Source: Saksenaea vasiformis B4078 (taxonomy: Eukaryota > Mucoromycota > Mucoromycetes > Mucorales > Saksenaeaceae). Taken from it: DNA of 30,936 nucleotides. Position numbers and translations under genes: made by a program. Under the pieces are notes generated by a model. That model saw only the letters and a list, made by a program, of their open reading frames with translations. It made no database searches and had not been told where the DNA came from. This document shows positions 1 through 9,748 of this stretch, piece by piece (position 1 is the first letter of the stretch; every line of letters starts with the position of its first letter). The stretch lies in the NCBI GenBank assembly GCA_000697055.1, contig JNDT01002205.1:1-30936 (forward strand), given 5' to 3'.

Positions 1-2038
1 AGGAAGTCCAGCCAGTCCACAGCCTTCACTTTTGACCTATTCAAAAGATTCTTCCATGATCCTTAAAAGGCTATCAGTATGAATTTCCTTGATTGTTCCA
101 CCTTCTCTATAATATTGGCTAGTGATTGGATATTGATTGCAAAAGGATTCTTGGCTTCAGGTTTCATGTATCTTCCTTGAATCAATAGAAAAAATTGGTG
201 ACTAATGCCATGACTGAGCAAATGCATTTCATCAAGGCCAAAAAACTCAGGTCCATGGAAACTCTTGAGAAAAGCAAAACATGATGGACTAATAATACCA
301 TGCTTGATGATGGTGAGCTGAATTTGCAAAAAGAAGAACAGAACTTGTAACCTACTGCTTGACTGGTTTGATAGCTTTCTACAGTTCACCATTCTGAATG
401 ACCATCTCTTTCTGGGAAGTACATCCCGCCACTTCCCTCTGGTCTCTCACCAATGGCTAAGCAGATGCGACACCCATTTCTACATTGATGGCCAGCATGA
501 TTAGCTAAATTTGCTGCAGCCAGAATATCACCAGAAGCAAGAAGGAGATGGACTTTGACAGATATTTGCCTATTCCAGATCTTCACAACCATCCCACGAT
601 CTTGCAGCATCTCCAATTTGCAACATATAGGATCAAGAAAAGACTACAGATCTCGAGGTCACCTAGGGCCAGGTGCAATGCATACCTGTATCATATTCTG
701 CATCTCATATCTGTAACATATGTTAATCACTGCAAGGATTCAAATGATCATACTGGACTGAGGGGCTCATATTATAAATGATGATATGGAAGATAGTCAT
801 AGAATGTTTGCTACCTTTAAATGGTTGGAAGCCATCCACAAACAGAGTCAAAGTGATATCAAATTCACTAGTAAAAAGATTTCTTGTATGATTTCTGTAG
901 GTAGATCTGTCAAAGACATCTTGCTGCACGTTGGCTTCATAGCGCCTGTCATATAGGACGACTCATATTGATGTATAAGTCATATCAGTAATGACTGTAA
1001 TGAAATAAACTCAGAGAGTCACCTATAATTAGTACAGAACTGAGTATCTTGATCTGAGTAAAATTAAAGATCAGATACATGAAATAACTCTGCTTGATCT
1101 AAGATTATAGCAGAAAAGGACAAGAAGAATATGACAGACAAGATAAGAGTATCAAGACACCCAAAAGGACATGTTTTATCCAACCATGACCTTTCTACAA
1201 GCTCCACTCTAATTCTTGAATATAAATAGGATAGAAAATGATGTACTAGAATGATATCCCTTTTTTTTTATTGAACTTGACAATTAAAAAGAGTCTCAAA
1301 GGATTTTCTCATCTGATTTTCCTATTTTTTGATCTATCCATTTATCACAGCGCCTTTCATGGTGATACACTAGCAGCTTCCTTGTTGGTACATTGGCCAG
1401 CATAAAGGCTAGTTGATCTCCAATTGGGAGCATCTGTACAGTCGCATATGGCAGCTGGTTGTTTTCAGGCTTATCCTTGAAGGACCCACAGAACTTACAG
1501 CTGTCAAGAATGTCTTCTGCAAACAGCATACAGCCTTCTCTGCATACAGGAATGTGCCTGACTTTGACAGGATACAGTTGCCTGCAAAGCTGATATGAAA
1601 GGTAGGGTGAAAGAAGATGTTCATGATCTGCTCATTTCAATTCCTTTTAAGTTAACTGAGCAATATTGAGAACTCTAGATACAGTACCAGGTTCAATGGA
1701 CATTAGCGTGTCATTGATAAGTCTTCATAGTTCTTCATGTGCAGCTCGTGGGATAGTGTATCAGTTAACACACTGCTGTAGCCTGATACTGTACTTGTAA
1801 ATTGGCTGCTCAAAAATATTGGATCTGGAAAACTCATAGATTTTTGGTCCAATGGTCAAAGAGGTCTCTATCTCTATTGTTAATCAGGTACATACAAACT
1901 AAGTATTAGAGCATACCTCCATTATTTGCACTGACGTTAACATCAGTAATTTCTGTATCTTTGTTATCACTTTCACTAACTTCATCACTATCACTGCAAT
2001 CATAATACAGTTGTTGGTGAATCTTGTTGTCAGTTGTG
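1..2038 (-). pseudogene. CACTA Tnp2-type transposase fragment (copy A)
   Basis: This is the reverse complement of about 10225-11858 of element D's transposase gene, at high identity with mostly transitions as differences. Exons on the minus strand are about 1917-2038, 754-1873 (interrupted by a solo LTR), 356-710 and 1-317. The introns at 1874-1916, 711-753 and 318-355 sit exactly where D has them. Visible Tnp2 features are the knuckle CREGC..C..C, the GHQC..GCRICL block and HGPEFFGLDEMHLLSHG. The gene runs off the window before its C-terminus, and its N-terminal finger exon is cut at 2038, where element B begins. A TGA at 659-661 stands where D has CGA, and several stops are shared with D. 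It is a non-functional relic of a D-family element. Confidence 0.88.
947..1349. mobile_element. Solo LTR (403 bp) in transposase fragment A
   Basis: The segment starts TGTCATATAG and ends TTATCACA, the TG..CA ends of an LTR. It is flanked by a perfect 5-bp direct repeat GCGCC (942-946 and 1350-1354). Copy D, at about 10905-10925, has the same gene sequence uninterrupted with a single copy of the repeat, so D is the empty site. A TATAAATA box lies at 1221-1228 on the plus strand. No primer site or internal coding region is present, so this is a solo LTR left by LTR-LTR recombination. Its sequence does not obviously match the 240-bp LTR of the gypsy element further right. Confidence 0.85.
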
Positions 2039-2066
2039 CACTACGGCGGGGATTGGGGTGGTTTTG
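2039..2066 (+). repeat. Left terminal inverted repeat of CACTA B
   Basis: It begins CACTACGGCGGGGATTGGGG and runs into GGTGGTTTT repeats. With a 2-bp gap it aligns to the reverse complement of 6581-6606. Homology of the left flank to the transposase gene of D stops exactly where it begins. Confidence 0.75.
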
Positions 2067-2199
2067 GGGTGGTTTTGGAGTGGTTTTAGGTGGTGGTTTT
2101 TGGGCGTTTTTTTTATGTGGGCATTCCTCCACCCCCCAACATTCTGTGCTAAAATATATATGGTGACCCTAATCTATTCCAAACTTGGATATAATATGC

Positions 2200-2352
2200 G
2201 CAGTTCTATTGGCTTATTGTTAAGCCTGGTAGGTATACTATATGCAATTCTATTGGCTTATTGTTAAGCCTGGTAGATATACTAGGTGCAATTCTATTGG
2301 CTTATTGTTAAGCCTGGTAGGTATACTAGATGCAATTCTATTGGCTTATTTA
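2200..2352 (+). repeat. 44-bp subterminal tandem repeat, about 3.5 copies
   Basis: Units start at 2200, 2244, 2288 and 2332 (partial) and are nearly identical. Each full unit contains the palindrome GGCTTA-TTGT-TAAGCC. The array lies 160-310 bp inside the left end of element B, where CACTA elements carry binding sites for their DNA-binding protein. Short reading frames through the array are a by-product of the repeat and I do not call them genes. Confidence 0.85.
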
Positions 2353-2520
2353 GAATGCAGTGGCTAGTGTCTGAAAGCAACCAAAAAGGAATAAATTTGA
2401 TATACGTATCAATTGTTTTTTTTGCCCAAAAAAAAGGTACAAAAGAATGGAGTGCTATACTAATGACAGTTGATTCTTAGATGGTCTAGTCTTAGTTGGC
2501 ATCTTCTATGTTTCTACCAT

Positions 2521-3174
2521 TTAGTTCGCTGATGATGGAGAAGATCTATGTGAATTGTAAGAATAACATTAAGCAAATAGATGCTGACATATTGCTTTAC
2601 CTTAGACGCTTTTTGGAGGCATTATCATGGTGATGTTTCCACTTCTTTGCAAGCATACTCTCTATTATCCAGTCGTTTGGGTAGCAGTTAAGGGGAATAT
2701 CATTATCCACTGCCCACGTGGAGATCTCTTGGCATATGGTGCACACATTTGACCTCGTGACACTCGACCATTTGGAATCCTCCAGTTGAGTCGATTGCCT
2801 AACTTCATGGTAGAGCTTGTCACATTGGCTTTCAACTGCAAAGTCAAGCATTTTATAGGCGACATCAGTATCAATGACTGTTCCGCCTGATGAATGAAGC
2901 GCTTCTTTCAACTGCTTTATGGTAACCTCTCTCAACCGGACATTCTTGGGAGGGTAAATGACATGACTCTCTGTTGTACCTTCAGTGCCCTATATATCGA
3001 TTATACAAAAAATAGCGACTTGGTTACATGTACCATACGCAAGTCATTAAGCTTTTTATGAAGCGTACTTATCTCCATTCGCACTTCATCTATGAAGGTG
3101 TCGATCTTGTTGTTGATCATTCTGTGCATCTCATCAATCTTGGAGAGAAGTGAAGTGTAATTACTAGAATCCAT
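2521..3174 (-). CDS. CACTA accessory protein of element B (coiled coil plus putative DNA-binding region)
   Basis: Predicted exons are 3034-3174, 2601-2989 and 2521-2545, with introns of 44 and 55 bp that have GT..AG ends and keep the frame. The product is about 184 residues. The first exon (from MDSSNY) is heptad-like and rich in charged residues and Ile/Leu/Met, consistent with a short coiled coil. The second holds a Lys/Arg-rich segment (YPPKNVRL) and a C-terminal block ending in a W..M..KW pattern, shared with the D and E accessory proteins. It is divergently transcribed from the transposase, with 314 bp between the two ATGs. A role like plant TnpA (binding subterminal repeats) is inferred from position only. 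No stop interrupts this copy. Confidence 0.72.
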
Positions 3175-3488
3175 GCTTAGTCTACAAAATAGTTCTTTAA
3201 TAAATAGAATAGAGAGGAAGATGCATATTAATTTTTAATCAAATTCTCGTTTAAATTCTTTTTTTTAATTAATTCCATTGTGGAAATCTGCATTAGCTGC
3301 TCTCAATAATCGATCTGATCTATGAAAATATAAGCACAGAATAGCCATAGTCATAGGTACAGCGATATGCTTAATGGCTACTGTAACCTAAGAAATATAA
3401 ATACTAGCTTTCATTGTTGTTAGAATGGATTAAACTGATTCGAACTCTCCTGGCATCTGAAGAAACTCAAGCATATATAAGAACTACT
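3175..3488. promoter_or_regulatory. Divergent promoter region of element B
   Basis: This AT-rich intergenic stretch separates the two start codons of the divergent gene pair. A TATAAATA box at 3396-3403 lies about 86 bp upstream of the transposase ATG. No clear TATA box was seen for the minus-strand gene. Confidence 0.5.
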
Positions 3489-6417
3489 ATGACTAAACGA
3501 GACCGTTATAACTGCAATTACTGCAACGAATCGTTCCACCCAAAAGACTATCCAGAACATGTCCTTGAATGTGCTGAAATTCATGGTAACATGCGTTATC
3601 GTGACAGAATCAGACAAGTGCAGCCAGAACAACGTCCTTTAAGGTATGAAACGTAACTTTCTTTAAACCAATAACATTCGTTGATGTCAGCAGTGCTATG
3701 GATGTTGATGCGACTGAAGACGTCATTGCTACAGATTCACTTATGCTGGAGGCCAATGATGATATCCATTTCGATTATGACACTGATGACTACGATGAGC
3801 TCCAAATTACCAATTCTCTTGATAATGAGATTGATAATCTGCAAGGACCTGATGATAGCGAATCAAACAGCTCAGGAATTATGGCCTCTATCAACAATGA
3901 GGGCGCAATCCTCTATAATTTTGATGACATGGCAATTCCAACAGACGCTGAATGGGAGAACTTGGAGTTCATGGCAATTTTGGAAGCTTCCAAGTGCACG
4001 CGAGCAGGTCAGTGAGAAATCATCTGATTCATCAATTGAAGAAACAATAAATACAGACCTGGTAAGTGCATTGCCTAGTGTATCATGACTGGATACAGAA
4101 GTTACTAACACCTTATGCTAGATATTGTGCCACCGCTCTACTCTGTTGATCAGCTTAAAAATCTGGGAAAAAAGATATATCCTGCGAAACCTATTACCAT
4201 TGATAACTGTAGCAATGGCTGTGTTGCATTCACTGGCCAATACGAGTCATTTACACAATGCCCAAACCTGAACTGTTAACAAGAGCGCTATACTACCAGA
4301 ACTTGCAATGGTTCACCTGTGCAGATATCACGATCCATGTTCACGGTCCTCCCCTTAAGTGCACAGTTGGCTACACTCTTTCTCTGTCAAGAAAGCCATC
4401 AAGATTTATTGTATCGCCACAATTATCACCACGAAGATCAAGATAAGGCTGCCGACATCTTCGATGGCGAGGCATACAAGGCCTTGAAGGGAGAACTCTT
4501 TACCAATCCCTACGATATCACCATTGCTCTAGCAACTGATGGATTCTCACCCCACAAAGCTCTGAACTCACAAGCATTGGTTCATGTGCCAGTGCTCAAT
4601 TTTCCACCAGAAAAGAGGTATGTAATTACCCTTTTAATTGTATCCAGCGCCAACATTTAGCTGTTTGCCTTAGAGCCCGCCTTGAAAATATGTTTCAAGT
4701 CTGCGTCATTCCTGGCCCAAAATAGCCATATGATATAGTCACGTACCTTGAGCCTTTGCTCCAAGAGCTTAAGACACTGCAGAACGCCGGCATGGTAGTG
4801 AAAGTACCTGGAGAAGAGTCGCCATATTCTTTCAAAGTCCACACGCTGCTAGTCTATGGGGATATACCAGCAGTTGCTAAACTATGCAGCCACCTCGGCC
4901 ATCAATCGCGGTATGGATGCCATATATGTATTAGCAAAGGCCAAAACCCATTCGGTCGCGGAATGTACCATCTGCCAGAACCAGATCCAGCACCTATTAG
5001 AACTGTTCAGAATTTTACTGATGGTGATCATCAATGCGGTATTGATAGACCTTCAGCGTTCACTAGTCTGAGATCGTTTACAGGACCAGAATTCTTTACA
5101 TATGACGAGATGCATGGCATCTGCCATGGCATAGGACATCAAATTTGGCGTCTTGTTTCTGGGGAATTCAAATATAATGACGAGATATCAACTCCTTTCA
5201 GGTTAGATAACAGTACCTGCAGGGAAATTGGTGTCAATATGTCGAACTCCAGAGAGTTTATATCAACGTCATTTGATGGAGCTTGGCAGGATGTGTATAA
5301 ATATTCTGGCAATCTACGAGCCATGGACTGGCAAGACTTCCTGCTGTATGTGGTGCCAACACTCGTAGCAGCCTGCATTGCTGATGCTGAGACGAAGTCA
5401 GCTTTGTTGGGACTTGTGAACGCCATGGTCAAGCTTCTCGGATGGAAACTGGGCTCGAATGACCTTCAGTACATTGATATCTGCATCACTAGATGGCAGA
5501 ATTACCTACTCAATTTATATAATTGCAAGCTGATTTCAATCCAAGTATTCATGGTCAACCAGTACTTACTTCAACATGCAACTATGATTGTTCACAGATA
5601 CAGCCCAGTGCACTACTACAGTTCATGAACAATAGAGCGTGCCATTGGTGAGTTTAAGCAGCATATTAGAGCGAAAAATCATATCAATGCCAATGTTACC
5701 AACGTGATGCTCCAGCTTGCACGTAAGTGCTATGTCTGTAAGCAGTAAGTATACATAGCGTGAGATTTTTCAAGTGCTAACATGTAGTTGCAAAGGTTCT
5801 CGGCTCAAACTGCGAATGAAGAGGTCTGGGAGGCTGAAGCAATGGCTGTCGAAGACAATATGGACAATTATACAGGCGTTGAAGTATGGGGTCCTTTCCA
5901 TGCAGTTTCTGTGGATCAATTCGATCGTCTGCTGGCATTACTCTCAACTCTCTGGAGGATCCCACTTAATCTGTTGAACAAGGAAATACAAATCACTGAC
6001 AGGCTCTTCATTGATGGCACGATACTAGAATCATCTGCAATGAAGGCCAGAAGCAAGAGGGCTGCCTATTTCGTCAAGTTAAGCATCGTGGTCGACATGC
6101 ATGCCAGACAGCAAAACACTAATCAGCTAGAAGAACAGGACTACTTTGGTGAAGTTGTAACTTATATGTTTCACAAACAAAATGATGCATCCTCTGGATG
6201 GCTGGCCTTGGTGAAAGTCTTTGATGTCTGGCAAACAACTGATGGAAGCCCTTATTGTCTAAAGCAGGCACCACCACGGCTAACATTGGTAGATGTAACA
6301 AGAGTTCAATGCCTGGTTGGTTGTCTTGAAGATAGAAGCCATCACTATATCATTTATCCTGGTCTACATCATCAGCAAGGCGATCTCAATCTGGGTGACA
6401 GGACACGTTTGCTGTAG
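3489..6417 (+). pseudogene. Tnp2-type CACTA transposase of element B
   Basis: The ATG at 3489 is followed at once by a CNYC...H...C finger. Proposed exons are 3489-3643, 3691-4007, 4122-4617, 4674-5722 and a last exon from 5765 or 5788 to 6417. Domains in order: the finger; an acidic Asp/Glu-rich stretch; a Cys-rich knuckle (NCSNGC); the Tnp2 core, including LGHQSRYGCHIC and FTGPEFFTYDEMHGICHGIGHQ; the conserved TIERAIG segment; and a C-terminal tail ending YPGL...LGDRTRLL. In-frame stops are TAA at 4277, TAG at 4723 and TGA at 5626, the last replacing the Arg before TIER. The gene looks recently dead; most of it reads through cleanly. The encoded enzyme would bind the element ends and move it by DDE chemistry. 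Confidence 0.85.
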
Positions 6418-6580
6418 TTGGCCACCTATATGTATTCCTCTGCAATAAAAAGTTTACAGATATACTTTTTACAGAAGCTATTTTCACTTTTTTAGATAAC
6501 TAGAGATTTATGCCAGGGATGACAGGAGGAAACTGGGGGACCGCCCAGTTACACAGTATACACTGAAATTTGGTGTATTA

Positions 6581-6606
6581 TAAAAACGCCCCAACTCACC
6601 ATAGTG
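6581..6606 (-). repeat. Right terminal inverted repeat of CACTA B
   Basis: It ends ...CTCACCATAGTG, the mirror of a CACTA start. It lies 164 bp past the transposase stop codon, similar to the 186 bp in element D. Confidence 0.72.
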
Positions 6607-6720
6607 AGTGTCATATCTGACATTTCTAAGGAATAATGTGACGTTTATTAGTTTAATCTCAGTGATAAAAGTTTTTATTGTACAGTAGGCACGCGTTATA
6701 GTTATACTTGATATAGTTAT

Positions 6721-6790
6721 CACTACGGGAAAAGTTATCATGGAAAAGCCCAATTTTCATGATTATTCCATGATTGCCATGATTATTCAA
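6721..6790 (+). repeat. Orphan CACTA-type terminus resembling the left end of D
   Basis: CACTACGGGAAAAG followed by ATCATGGAAAAGCC and repeated CATGATTATTC motifs matches 8058-8127 at roughly 90 percent over 65 bp. No matching right end with a shared flank was found in the window. It may be the end of an older element into which the MULE inserted. Nothing is identified in the 114 bp before it, and 6791-7057 shows no gene or repeat that I can name. Confidence 0.6.
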
Positions 6791-7057
6791 TGAGAGAATT
6801 TCGTTGGGCACTCCCCTCATGCACTCCTCCCCCAAACAATTTAGGCGCCGCTGTAACATATGGTACACGAACTTGCTACATCTAACGGTGGGAGAATTCA
6901 CCAGTAGGTGTCCCCAAAGCCAAACGGTGTCAGCAATCAAAAGCTCAAAATAATATACAGTCTCGTGGAAGGATACACTACTGATAATTCTATCATTATA
7001 TTATGAAAGGCACATTGGATAAACATAGCATACACATTCACACTAAAGGGTAATTCA

Positions 7058-8057
7058 CTAATCTAATAATGATTTCTTGACTACAACTTTATCTTCTACA
7101 ACTTTAGACTTTTTGTCTTTTTGGATTGATAGATACCGCCAAAATGTCTTGACAAGATTAACTGAGTTCAGCTGCTTGTTTCCTTCTTCTGAGAAATGAT
7201 TGATCTTTGGCCATGCCATTTTTATACTCCTCTTGAAGCCAACTGTGGCCCAGTGGCAGTTGTTCACATGGTGCAGGACGAGTGGAATTGGCCTAATTGA
7301 TTTGGTGGGTCGCATATGAGGCAAATAAAGCAATGGCTGGTAAATGAGGTCACTCATCTTATTCTTGCTCTCATCGTCAGAGTAAACAGCTATTGGTATC
7401 TCATAGGTATCAGCCACTAGTTGCACGCAATATGGAGAAACAAACCAATAGTCCATTGGGCATGGTGGATATGGTTTGACTAGGTCATGACCATATGATA
7501 CAATAGCACGTAGTTCATCTACATCATAGTGAAACTTGTCTTTGTAGACAGTAATATACTTTTCTAGCGCTTGAAGCATTTTTGCTTTGACCATTGGAAA
7601 AGCATCTTCATCTCCCTTCACGAGAAGAGCAATTGTTCAGAAACTACACCAGCCATCAGACTTCACGTCAATTGTATCATTATAACATTCTGGTGGAATG
7701 GACGAGTTCACTGTAAAGTGGAGAGCCTTGACTTCTCGATTGATCTTACTTCTATTTTTCAGAGTCATTAAGTCATATCTCAAATGATAAATATTAATTT
7801 AATACATACCTTTTTTGTCTGGATTCTTCGATGTACTTGTCTTCAAGGTCTCATTTAGCATGAAGTACAAATTGATCCTCTAGTCTGTCATCCTTGTCTT
7901 CTTGCTGCATGTCTGTATTGCCAGTTTGATAGTTCTGGCATTTCTGCTGCTTTTTTTTCTTCTGTCACTCTTTCTTGCTGTTTCTTCAAAGCTTGATGCC
8001 TTCCTCTTTCCTTTGACTGATTTCGAATGTCCTTTTGGCTTTGAAATTCCTATTTTC
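7058..8057 (-). pseudogene. MULE transposase gene, 3-prime half: basic linker and OTU-like cysteine protease domain
   Basis: The last exon (7058-7751) encodes an OTU-like domain. A DGWCSF segment holds the putative catalytic Cys codon at 7646-7648, and HHVNNCHWATV holds the His. The Arg usually following DGxCxF is replaced by TGA at 7637-7639. A 58-bp intron (7752-7809) separates it from 7810-8057, which encodes a Lys/Arg-rich linker (KPKGHSKSVKGKRK) with a frameshift and a further TGA. The reading frame joins precisely to 13179 if element D and one TTC are removed. OTU domains fused to MULE transposases are known in fungi and plants; their role in transposition is unclear. The gene ends in TAG at about 7058. 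Confidence 0.82.
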
Positions 8058-8225
8058 CACTATGGGAAAAGTTATCATGGAAAAGCCTGATTTCCATGAT
8101 TATTCCATGATCGCCATGATTATTCAATGACGATCATGGAATTCAATGATATTGTAAATGATAATTAAATGATCAGGAGAAACTATCATGGAAATTCCAT
8201 GTTAGCGTATTCCACGATAGATCAT
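8058..8225 (+). repeat. Left subterminal repeat region of D
   Basis: Multiple direct and inverted copies of ATCATGGAAT / ATTCCATGAT lie within 170 bp of the end. The same motif recurs near the right end. The 330 bp from here to the end of the accessory gene holds nothing else I recognise. Confidence 0.75.
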
Positions 8226-8555
8226 GAATTTATCTTGTAATTCAAGACTCATTTCCAGGCTTAACATCGGGTTTGCCTCAGACTTCCATGATAACAATAT
8301 CTGAGGGAATTAAATTTATAGATAATGCATTGCATCTCAACGCTCCAAACTTGTATCTCGCATCACATTCAATGACTTTGTCATGTATTTATTGTCCTTT
8401 ACTCTCCTCTATGTTATGTTCAGATAATCAGATTTGCCAACTAAAGGCTGTTTTATTTGCAATTAAAACCAAAAAATTTATAGTCTGTTGCGACATCTTC
8501 TGACCCGGCGTTCGCTGCTATCATGCCTAACAAACGGGAAACTGTTAGTTCACCC

Positions 8556-9287
8556 TTATGATGACAGTGGATATTTTTCTTGCCCGTCTGATGTAGAGTC
8601 TCTCTCAGTCTCCTGCAGTATCAAAACCGTTTATTACTCAAATATTACATATTCGAAGGTTACCTTCTGCAGGAAACATTGATACTGATAATGGTTTCCC
8701 CATTTTGTTTGGAGAAGCCATTTTGCAGCCCAGGAATGCTTGCAACGTTGTAGCATAATACCAGACTGCGGAGCTTTACGTTCTACTTCCTCGATTGCCC
8801 AACTCTGTTTGTCATGTGGGAGCTGGCTCCATGGCACTGGAGGGCCACATGTCAGTAAACTTGAATGCACATCATCTACAGCATTTTTAACTGCGTTATT
8901 GAGATTCAGTATTGGACCCTCTGCTGCTTTGGTACTTCCATCAAAGAAGGTGTGGCATATGTATTTCTGCAACTTGGTGGCGGTTAACCTGACTGCGCGC
9001 CTCTTGCCATTCAGCACTTCAGTTGGCCTTTCCAAGGTCCTCTCTTCCTCTACATTGTCCTCTTCTTCCCTTCCCTGCTCTCCCTCCAAAATATGTGAAA
9101 AAGGTTCTCTTTCCCTCAATAGACGAATGATTTCAGCCTGCTGTTGGATGACTTCGCAGAGAAGTGTTCCTTGCTCATTGAGGCGAACCTCGTGTGCTTC
9201 TTGGGTCTCTTCAACTCTGGCGAGAGAAGCGAGCATACGATCATTGATTAGGTTAATAACAGCCTTGTTCCCTGGAGTAGTGGGCAT
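8556..9287 (-). CDS. CACTA accessory protein of element D
   Basis: Exon 1 is 8664-9287, the intron 8613-8663 (51 bp, GTAACC..TGCAG), and exon 2 is 8556-8612. The product is about 226 residues with no internal stop. Residues about 20-75 form a strong coiled coil (ARVEETQEAHEVRLNEQ, then an Ile/Leu-rich heptad run). An acidic stretch (EEEDNVEEE) and a basic segment (NGKRRAVRLTATKLQKY) follow, then a block ending W..KWLLQTKWG. Gene order, a short final exon coding a Ser/Pro-rich tail, and the W..KW block match the accessory gene of B. The coiled coil suggests oligomerisation; DNA binding is inferred. It is the best preserved gene in the window. Confidence 0.75.
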
Positions 9288-9748
9288 GGTAAGTCATGTA
9301 AATATGTCAAAGGTAGTAGGATGATCAAAAGGGAACTCCTATGATGTGCGCTTGAAGTTTCTACTCTTTTTTTATATGTTTCTAAATATGGTTGGAACAG
9401 TCGTAGTGAGACATCTTGTAAATCAGTAACTTCAAAAGGAAGAGTTTCCATCCAATTAGGTCTAGATATACCAATAGCGTGATCATATAGCCGACCTATA
9501 ATTGGTATGGTGAATAGACAGTGGTGGCCCTGGTCGATCGGTGAGAAAAATTGGGGATAGGACTTGAGTTAGTGAAGGTATGAAATACAGATGAAAGGAA
9601 ATTCGTGTAACAGCAATATCTTTACGAGAAGTTCATTTGACAATATCTGAAACATAATGAAAACAACACCAGAATACAACACAAGACAGCACACTTTATT
9701 AGCTTATCTTCTTTTGACCATCTTGACTTTCTATCGCTACTATTAAGT
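9288..9748. promoter_or_regulatory. Divergent intergenic region of element D
   Basis: These 461 bp between the two divergent start codons must carry both promoters. I see no convincing TATA box and no other gene; short reading frames here are in non-conserved frames. Confidence 0.45.

Larger units (their letters stand above)
2039..6606 (+). mobile_element. CACTA transposon B (about 4.6 kb)
   Basis: The left end reads CACTACGGCGGGG and the right end, on the reverse strand, CACTATGGTGAG. Both continue into TTGGGG and a T-rich stretch, giving an imperfect inverted repeat of about 26 bp. Between them lie an accessory gene on the minus strand and a Tnp2-type transposase on the plus strand, the arrangement also seen in D and E. 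The 3-bp target duplication expected of CACTA elements is not evident: the left flank is GTG and the right flank AGT. The right flank does not continue fragment A, so a deletion or rearrangement probably followed insertion. Confidence 0.8.

Noticed and set aside
2200..2352. CRISPR-like array
   Set aside because: Units are contiguous 44-bp tandem copies without variable spacers, in eukaryotic transposon DNA.
2034..2480. Open frames with hydrophobic stretches that could pass for small membrane proteins
   Set aside because: They are translations of the 44-bp tandem repeat and the CACTA terminus of B, with no start context or homologous copy.
5626..5628. UGA recoding (selenocysteine, or a variant code with UGA as an amino acid)
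   Set aside because: The replaced residue is consistently Arg, a reassignment not known for UGA. The A and D copies carry CGA and TGA alternately, and Gln-to-stop changes occur too, so mutation explains all of them.
8740..9324. Plus-strand frame of 194 codons
   Set aside because: It is the antisense shadow of the D accessory gene, whose coiled-coil protein and splice sites match the B gene.
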